Below, in pieces: positions 6,554 to 10,801 of a DNA stretch of 10,801 bases. Position 1 is the stretch's first letter. Every line of letters starts with the position of its first letter. Origin of the DNA: Polaromonas sp. Its GTDB lineage: Bacteria > Pseudomonadota > Gammaproteobacteria > Burkholderiales > Burkholderiaceae_C. The stretch covers positions 1-10,801 of the forward strand of contig JAHFQQ010000106.1 in the NCBI GenBank assembly GCA_023259235.1, read 5' to 3'. Under the pieces are notes generated by a model. The model had not been told where the DNA came from, ran no database searches, and worked only from the letters and a program-made list of their open reading frames with translations. Position numbers and translations under genes: made by a program.

Positions 6554-6581
6554 TTGAAAAGCCGGGCATCTACCCTAAAAT
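6554..6581 (+). promoter_or_regulatory. Sigma70-like promoter of the YccA-family gene
   Basis: TTGAAA (6554-6559) and TAAAAT (6576-6581) are separated by 16 bp and match the -35 and -10 consensus well. The expected transcription start is near 6588, giving a leader of about 34 nt before the chosen ATG at 6622. The same stretch, read as CTTGAAA-N13-CCCTAAAA, also partly resembles a sigma32 heat-shock promoter. That would suit a gene family tied to the FtsH protease, but the -10 fit is imperfect. Confidence 0.55.
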
Positions 6582-6587
6582 GAACCC

Positions 6588-6603
6588 GTCTGCATATGCA
6601 GAC
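6588..6603. promoter_or_regulatory. Perfect 16-bp palindrome at the predicted 5' end of the YccA-family transcript
   Basis: GTCTGCATATGCAGAC is fully self-complementary. It begins about where the predicted promoter would start transcription and ends 6 nt before the GGAG ribosome-binding site at 6610-6613. As DNA it could be a dimeric operator. As RNA it would form a 6-bp stem with an AUAU loop at the extreme 5' end, a known way to protect mRNA from decay. Which of these, if either, applies is not decided by the sequence. Confidence 0.5.
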
Positions 6604-6621
6604 ATGACTGGAGACGACCTT

Positions 6622-7311
6622 ATGAATGACAATGTTCAACCCCTTGGCTACGGCTATGCGGTATCGGCGGAGCAGCGCAACAAGGTGCTGCGCAACACCT
6701 ACTGGCTGCTTGCCCTGAGCCTGCTGCCCACGGTGCTCGGGGCCTGGGTCGGCGTGACAACCGGCATTACGCAGATGCTGACTGGCGGGCTCGGCCTGAT
6801 CGTGTTTCTCGGCGGCGCATTTGGTTTCATGTTCGCCATCGAAAAAACCAAGAACTCGGCTGCGGGCGTGCCAATTCTGCTCGGCTTTACCTTCTTCATG
6901 GGGCTGATGCTCTCGCGCATGATCGGCGCAATTCTGGGCTTCAAAAACGGCACCGAACTGATCATGACGGCAATGGGCGGTACCGCCGGCGTGTTTTTCG
7001 TCATGGCCACACTGGCCAGCGTGATCAAACGCGACATCTCCGGCATGGGCAAATGGCTGTTTGTCGGGGCAATGGTCGTCATGGTTGGCGCGATCATCAA
7101 CGTTTTTGTCGGCTCGACGGCGGGCATGATGGCCATTTCTGTGGCGGTGATCGCGATATTCAGCGCTTACATGCTGTATGACCTGAAACGTATCCTCGAT
7201 GGTGGCGAAACCAACTACATCAGTGCCACGCTGGCGTTGTACCTGGACCTCTTCAACGTGTTCCAGGCCTTGCTGGCCCTGCTGGGAATTTTTGGTGGCG
7301 AAAGCGATTGA
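6622..7311 (+). CDS. Bax inhibitor-1/YccA family membrane protein
   Basis: The 229-aa multi-pass inner-membrane protein belongs to the BI-1/TMBIM (YccA, UPF0005) family; E. coli YccA (219 aa) interacts with and modulates the FtsH protease, and bacterial YetJ is a pH-sensitive calcium leak. About seven hydrophobic segments are visible from residue 28 onward. The C-terminal family signature is present: SAYMLYDLKRILDGGETNYISATLALYLDLFNVFQALLALLG, including the Asp residues of YD and YLDLFN that correspond to the di-aspartyl sensor of the family. ATG 6622 was chosen because GGAG (6610-6613) lies 8 nt upstream; ATG 6604 and 6580 are in frame, but the latter overlaps the -10 element. It is a single-gene unit with its own promoter and a strong terminator. 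The FtsH link is inferred from the family. Confidence 0.92.
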   Translation: MNDNVQPLGYGYAVSAEQRNKVLRNTYWLLALSLLPTVLGAWVGVTTGITQMLTGGLGLIVFLGGAFGFMFAIEKTKNSAAGVPILLGFTFFMGLMLSRMIGAILGFKNGTELIMTAMGGTAGVFFVMATLASVIKRDISGMGKWLFVGAMVVMVGAIINVFVGSTAGMMAISVAVIAIFSAYMLYDLKRILDGGETNYISATLALYLDLFNVFQALLALLGIFGGESD

Positions 7312-7330
7312 TCGCCAATCTGCCAAACCA

Positions 7331-7358
7331 AAAAAGAGGGCCTTCGGGCCCTTTTTTT
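7331..7358. terminator. Bidirectional Rho-independent terminator between the YccA-family gene and rlmD
   Basis: A perfect 6-bp stem AGGGCC (7337-7342)/GGCCCT (7347-7352) carries the stable TTCG tetraloop (7343-7346). It is flanked by an A-run upstream (7331-7335) and a T-run downstream (7352-7358), so an efficient terminator hairpin with a U-tract forms on both strands. It sits 19 bp after the YccA-family stop and 75 bp after the rlmD stop on the other strand, as expected for convergent genes. Confidence 0.9.
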
Positions 7359-7384
7359 ATGTCAGCAGAACCCGCAGGGAAATT

Positions 7385-7434
7385 AGCCCCCTCGGGGAGC
7401 AGCGAGCCACACGGAGTGAGCGAACGTGAGGGCT
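7385..7434. repeat. Palindromic intergenic repeat-like element downstream of rlmD
   Basis: AGCCCCCTC (7385-7393) pairs with GAGGGCT (7428-7434) apart from two unpaired C residues. The space between holds CGGGGAGCAGCGAGC and GGAGTGAGCGAACG, with recurring GAGC/GAGCG units. The wording strongly recalls a short palindromic element I remember as common between genes in Comamonadaceae. The right arm reaches the rlmD stop codon (complement of 7434-7436). It may add RNA structure at the rlmD 3' end. Repetition elsewhere in the genome cannot be seen from one copy. Confidence 0.5.
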
Positions 7435-8912
7435 CAGGAATTCCGTTCAAAAACGGCCATGGATTCCACATGCGCGGTATGCGGAAACATGTTGACCACA
7501 CCCGCCGCCGTGCACCGATAAGCTCCGTTGCCAACCAGCAGGCCTGCATCGCGCGCCAGGGTCGCCGGATTGCAGCTTACGTACACAATGCGCCGGGGCG
7601 GCGTCCAGTTGCCCAGCACAAGGCTTTGCTGCTGCCCCGCAGCGTCGCACGGCACCCCCGTGAGGATCTGCTGGTGCAGCTCGGCCAGTGACTTGAACAA
7701 TTCGAAAGCCCCTTCGCGCGGTGGGTCGACCAGCCATTTATCGGCCATTCCATCCCTGACCAGCATGGCCGGGGTCATTTCGAAAAGATTGCGTACTTCG
7801 AATTTGGTAGCAACCAATGCAGGTCTGGCCTTGGTAGAAGCCCTGTTTAGCTCAAGATTTTGACGTGAGCGCGCAACCAGCCCGGCGCTGCCTTCAATAC
7901 CCAGCACCTCGCGCGCACACGTGGCCAGCGGCAGCGTGAAATTGCCCAGGCCGCAAAACCAGTCAATCACCCGCTCATGCCGCTGCACATCGAGCAGGCG
8001 CAGTGCACGCGACACCAGCACCTGGTTGATCTGCGGATTGACCTGGGTGAAATCAGTCGGCCTGAAAGGCATGGTTACGCCAAATTCCGGCAAGCTGTAG
8101 CTCAGTTCCAATGCCGGCTCCGAGCCAGTTGCCGGGTCCAGCAGCTCGACGGTTTCCGGTCCGCCGGATTGCAGCCACCATTGCAAGCCGGGGTGGCCTG
8201 CCGCAAACACCCGCAGCCGGTCCAGATCGTCCTTGCTGAGCGGCTCCATATGCCGCAGCACCAGGGCCGTCACGGCATCGCCACACGCCAGTTCGATCTG
8301 CGGCACGGTTTCCCTGGCATCCATGCTGCCAATGAGCTGGCGCAACGGCACCAACAGGTCACTCACATGCCCCGGCAGCACATGGCATTCACTCATGTCG
8401 GCCACATAACCGCTCTTGCGTTCATGAAAACCGACCAGGACAACGCCCTTTTTACGCACATGGCGCACCGAAAGGCGCGCGCGATGGCGATAGCCCCAAG
8501 CCGGCCCTTCAATTGGCCGGAGCAGGCTGCCGGCCTTGAGCTTGCCGATGTGGCACAGGCTGTCTTCCAGCACGCGCTGCTTGACCGCCACCTGCGCGGC
8601 CACATGCAAGTGCTGTATCTTGCAACCGCCGCAGGCCCCCGTATGCATGCCAAAGTGCGGACAAGGCGGGCGCACCCGCTGGGCTGACTCGCGATAAATT
8701 GCCGTCAGGGTGGCTTTCTCGAAGCTGGTTTTCTTGCGATTGACGTTGGCGGTTACCAACTCGAAAGGCAGCGCGCCTTCAATGAACACGACCTTGCCGT
8801 CGGCCCGGTGCGCAATGCCCTGGCCCTCGATGTCAAGCGACTCCACCAGGAGCAGATCTGGCGGGTATTCTGCGGTCGCATGCGGCTTTGTTTTTGGGGT
8901 TTCACCAGTCAT
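7434..8912 (-). CDS. rlmD: 23S rRNA (uracil-1939-C5)-methyltransferase RlmD
   Basis: RlmD (RumA) transfers a methyl group from S-adenosylmethionine to C5 of U1939 in 23S rRNA, using a 4Fe-4S cluster. The 492-aa product has an N-terminal TRAM RNA-binding domain (about 18-72: VESLDIEGQGIAHRADGKVV). Four cluster cysteines are visible: C84, C94 and C97 (CPHFGMHTGACGGCK) and C176 (SECHVL). The C-terminal methyltransferase carries FTQVNPQINQ (288-297), the SAM motif DWFCGLGNFTLPLA (317-330), DPPREG (396-401), the nucleophile C447 in VSCNPATLARD, and the general base E483 in HVESMAVF; all essential residues are present. At 492 aa it is longer than E. coli RlmD (433 aa). The ATG at 8912 has only a weak ribosome-binding site. 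It lies 62 bp after nlpD on the same strand, with no terminator seen in between, so it may be in the pcm-nlpD transcript. Confidence 0.95.
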   Translation of the reverse strand: MTGETPKTKPHATAEYPPDLLLVESLDIEGQGIAHRADGKVVFIEGALPFELVTANVNRKKTSFEKATLTAIYRESAQRVRPPCPHFGMHTGACGGCKIQHLHVAAQVAVKQRVLEDSLCHIGKLKAGSLLRPIEGPAWGYRHRARLSVRHVRKKGVVLVGFHERKSGYVADMSECHVLPGHVSDLLVPLRQLIGSMDARETVPQIELACGDAVTALVLRHMEPLSKDDLDRLRVFAAGHPGLQWWLQSGGPETVELLDPATGSEPALELSYSLPEFGVTMPFRPTDFTQVNPQINQVLVSRALRLLDVQRHERVIDWFCGLGNFTLPLATCAREVLGIEGSAGLVARSRQNLELNRASTKARPALVATKFEVRNLFEMTPAMLVRDGMADKWLVDPPREGAFELFKSLAELHQQILTGVPCDAAGQQQSLVLGNWTPPRRIVYVSCNPATLARDAGLLVGNGAYRCTAAGVVNMFPHTAHVESMAVFERNS

Positions 8913-8974
8913 CGCCCATTGTCTCAGGCTGCGCGGCCCTTTTTTCGTTTGCAGCGGAAAACGGACCTGGCCGG

Positions 8975-9898
8975 CTACTTCGCGGGCAGATATTTGATCG
9001 GATCAACGGGCTTGCCCTGACGGCGAATTTCGAAGTGCAGCTTCACCCGGTCCGCATCACTGCTGCCCATTTCGGCAATCTTCTGGCCCTTTTTGACGTT
9101 CTGGTCTTCCTTGACCAGCAGGGTCTGATTGTGCGCGTAGGCCGTCAGGAAGGTGTTGTTGTGCTTGAGGATGATCAGGTTGCCGTAGCCGCGCAGGCCT
9201 GCGCCGGCATACACCACGCGGCCATCCGCCGAGGCAAGCACCGGATCACCGGCCTTGCCCGCAATATCGAGTCCCTTGCTATTTTTGGCTTCGTCAAAAC
9301 CAGCCAGCAACGTGCCCTGAACGGGCCAGATCCACGCCACGTTTTCGTCGCCGGTGGCTGCCGTGGGGCTGACAGGCGGCACCGGCGCGGGCCGTGCTTC
9401 GCTGGCGGCCGATGCCGGCGCCACGGCAACTGACGCTGGCGCGGCACCGGACGACACTGGCCGCGTGACCACCTGCGAGTTACCGTCGACAGGGGGAATC
9501 ACGCGTAGCACTTGCCCAACTTCAATGAGGTTCGGGTTTTCCAGATTGTTCCAGTGCGCAATGTCGCGCCAGTTCTGGCCGTTGTCCAATCCGATGCGGA
9601 TCATGGTATCGCCGGGCCTGACCGTGTAATAACCGGCCTTGCCGGCATTTTCAATACCTGGCAGCGGCTTGACGTTGACCGGCTCGACCGCAACGGGAGC
9701 CGGCCGCGACAGGCTGGTGCCGCGATCTTCAACCTGGACCCGGGAGAGCGGGCGCGAGGTACAGGCTGCCGCCAGCAGCATCACCGCCATCAGGGCGCAG
9801 GGCAGCGCGAGTCTGCCACGGCGCGGTATGCCTGGGGTGAGCAGCGACTGCGCCCGGTCGGGCCGTATGGTTTGGATCATTATTTCTTTCATCATCAT
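8975..9898 (-). CDS. nlpD: NlpD-like LysM/LytM lipoprotein, murein amidase activator
   Basis: NlpD is an envelope lipoprotein that activates the AmiC amidase to split septal peptidoglycan during division. The 307-aa product has a basic N-terminus, a hydrophobic stretch and the lipobox LAAAC (C46). A LysM peptidoglycan-binding domain follows (about 90-133: YTVRPGDTMIRIGLDNGQNW to VGQVLRV), then a Pro/Ala-rich linker (140-182) and a C-terminal LytM/M23 domain (about 187-305: RVVYAGAGLRGYGNLIILKH). The zinc ligands are degenerate, as in E. coli NlpD: the HxGxD motif reads SKGLD (S207-D211) and the HLH motif reads KLH (286-288), so it should regulate rather than cut. Three in-frame Met codons open the gene and another lies at 9880; none has a strong ribosome-binding site, so the start is uncertain by up to 6 codons. 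It follows pcm by 30 bp, the usual pcm-nlpD order. Confidence 0.93.
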   Translation of the reverse strand: MMMKEIMIQTIRPDRAQSLLTPGIPRRGRLALPCALMAVMLLAAACTSRPLSRVQVEDRGTSLSRPAPVAVEPVNVKPLPGIENAGKAGYYTVRPGDTMIRIGLDNGQNWRDIAHWNNLENPNLIEVGQVLRVIPPVDGNSQVVTRPVSSGAAPASVAVAPASAASEARPAPVPPVSPTAATGDENVAWIWPVQGTLLAGFDEAKNSKGLDIAGKAGDPVLASADGRVVYAGAGLRGYGNLIILKHNNTFLTAYAHNQTLLVKEDQNVKKGQKIAEMGSSDADRVKLHFEIRRQGKPVDPIKYLPAK

Positions 9899-9928
9899 TC
9901 ACAGCCCAATCCGGACATGGGTCCATTG

Positions 9929-10786
9929 TCAGCTTGTTCCTGATTTTAAAGGTACGAAGTGAACAGCCTCCAGCACCGTTTGCCTGACACCCTGGGCGGT
10001 TTTGTCAAGCACCACCAGCGCCTGCGCCCCGCCGACAGTATGCATGGGCGCGACCAGGCGGCCGCCTGGCGCCAGCTGTTCGATCCAGGCGGGCGGAATG
10101 GCCTGCCCGCCCGCCGCCGCGATAATGGCCGCGTAGGGCGCGCCCTTGGGGAAACCCGCCATGCCATCGCCAAAAAGCAGATGCACGTTGGGCAGCCGCA
10201 GCGTGCGCAGATTCTCCCGCGCCTTGTCGTGCAGGCCGCGCAGCCGCTCCATGCTGTACACCTCGGCGGCCAAATGACTCAGCACGGCAGCCTGGTAGCC
10301 GCAGCCGGTGCCGATTTCAAGAACGCGTCCGAGTTTGCCATCGGCCGCAAGAGCGCCACCCCGCAGCAACTCGAGCATACGCGCCACCACGTTGGGCTTG
10401 GAGATGGTCTGGCCCAGCCCGATCGGCAGGCTGGTGTCTTCATAGGCCTGGTTGGCCAGCGCCGTATCGACAAAGCGGTGGCGCTCGACCAGACCCATGG
10501 CCGCAAGCACCCGCGCATCCGACACGCCCTGCGCGGCGAGCTTGCGCACCATGCGTTCGCGCACGGCCTGCGAGTCCAGTCCGACACCCGCCGGGGCGAC
10601 GGCATTTCCCGCATTCTTTATGTTATTTATACCGATAGCCCATGCAGGACGGGCATTGTCAGCTATTATTTTGGTAACATTCAGCCTGCTTGCACCTGGG
10701 CTCAGGCGAACTGGAAACGCCGGTCGCAGCGCCGCTGAAGCCATTTTGGCTGCAGGTTTGAACGGCGGCTTCGAACTGGACCTCAT
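9929..10786 (-). CDS. pcm: Protein-L-isoaspartate O-methyltransferase Pcm with long N-terminal extension
   Basis: Pcm repairs aged proteins by methylating L-isoaspartyl residues with S-adenosylmethionine. The catalytic part starts near residue 71 (SQAVRERMVRKLAAQG) and shows DTSLPIGLGQTISKPNVVARM (117-137), the SAM-binding motif LEIGTGCGYQAAVL (156-169), YSMERLRGLHDKAR, FGDGMAGFP (205-213) and EAVHFVPL near the end, all typical of PIMT. The 285-aa length exceeds E. coli Pcm (208 aa) by an extension of about 70 residues with no recognisable domain; residues 36-60 of it are encoded by an AT-rich repeat-like segment. The start at 10786 is supported by GAGGG 7 nt upstream (complement of 10794-10798). 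A TGA on the minus strand at 10799-10797 could be the stop of surE, the usual upstream neighbour, but that lies outside the window. It forms an operon with nlpD. Confidence 0.94.
   Translation of the reverse strand: MRSSSKPPFKPAAKMASAALRPAFPVRLSPGASRLNVTKIIADNARPAWAIGINNIKNAGNAVAPAGVGLDSQAVRERMVRKLAAQGVSDARVLAAMGLVERHRFVDTALANQAYEDTSLPIGLGQTISKPNVVARMLELLRGGALAADGKLGRVLEIGTGCGYQAAVLSHLAAEVYSMERLRGLHDKARENLRTLRLPNVHLLFGDGMAGFPKGAPYAAIIAAAGGQAIPPAWIEQLAPGGRLVAPMHTVGGAQALVVLDKTAQGVRQTVLEAVHFVPLKSGTS
10612..10678. repeat. AT-rich repeat-like segment inside pcm (related to 2377-2440)
   Basis: Within the pcm N-terminal extension, base composition drops to AT-rich. On the + strand it reads TTTATGTTATTTATACCG, then GCCCATGC (10638-10645), then GGGCATTG (10651-10658), then CAGCTATTATTTTGG. 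A hairpin forms between GCCC (10638-10641) and GGGC (10651-10654). GCCCATGC, GGGCA and CAGCTATT occur in the same order and spacing as in the feoB segment. It is read antisense here (pcm is on the minus strand), in frame and without stop codons, encoding the region NVTKIIADNARPAWAIGINN. Confidence 0.55.
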
Positions 10787-10801
10787 GGGTTCGCCCTCAT
10801 C

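Noticed and set aside
6524..6582. Strong AAGGAGG sequence followed by a possible short leader peptide
   Set aside because: No ATG, GTG or TTG lies at a usable distance (only ATT), and the region precedes the predicted transcription start.
6520..7326. Minus-strand open frame over the YccA-family gene
   Set aside because: It is a His/Asp/Gln-rich shadow of a conserved membrane protein and overlaps the bidirectional terminator region.
8930..8955. GC-rich hairpin followed by TTTTTT between nlpD and rlmD
   Set aside because: The T-run is on the + strand, where no gene is read; on the coding (minus) strand there is no U-tract after the stem.

Overview
This is a GC-rich window from what looks like a Betaproteobacterium of the order Burkholderiales, most likely family Comamonadaceae (Polaromonas/Rhodoferax/Acidovorax-like). 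The placement rests on protein style, on the gene neighbourhoods (pcm-nlpD next to rlmD; feoAB next to tonB-exbBD), and on repeat-like sequences that resemble, from memory, short dispersed repeats of that family. It is inference; no search was run. The genes are dense, no stretch over 300 bp lacks a gene, and I see no tRNA, rRNA, CRISPR array, insertion sequence or prophage.

Region 1 (1-1396), molybdate: a partial modA (periplasmic molybdate-binding protein, minus strand, running off the left edge) diverges from modE (molybdate-responsive repressor, plus strand). A near-perfect inverted repeat between them is the probable ModE operator and could control both. A small hairpin with a T-run closes modE.

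Region 2 (1397-5972), iron: an AT-rich leader with a Fur-box-like site precedes six co-directional genes: feoA, feoB, a small Cys-rich membrane protein, tonB, exbB and exbD. The first three are linked by ATGA stop/start overlaps and the others by gaps of 12-55 bp. The layout suggests one iron-repressed transcription unit that couples ferrous-iron import at the inner membrane with the TonB-ExbB-ExbD motor that energises outer-membrane siderophore or haem receptors.

Region 3 (6019-7358): a GlcG/HbpS-family protein (minus, convergent with exbD) and a Bax-inhibitor-1/YccA membrane protein (plus) diverge from a 195-bp intergenic region. That region carries a sigma70-like promoter and a perfect 16-bp palindrome at the predicted transcript 5' end. 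A strong hairpin flanked by an A-run and a T-run probably terminates transcription from both sides.

Region 4 (7359-10801), minus-strand cluster: pcm (protein-isoaspartate repair), nlpD (divisome amidase activator lipoprotein) and rlmD (23S rRNA m5U1939 methyltransferase). In many beta- and gammaproteobacteria rpoS follows nlpD; here only 62 bp separate nlpD from rlmD, so rpoS is absent from its usual place.

The least expected structure is a pair of related ~60-bp AT-rich, hairpin-bearing segments in the same + strand orientation. One is in frame inside the feoB linker and the other in frame inside the N-terminal extension of pcm. They look like dispersed repeats domesticated into coding sequence. 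No wholly new multi-gene system is evident; the best candidates for new biology are these in-gene repeats, the Feo-linked Cys-rich membrane protein and the palindromic leader of the YccA-family gene.
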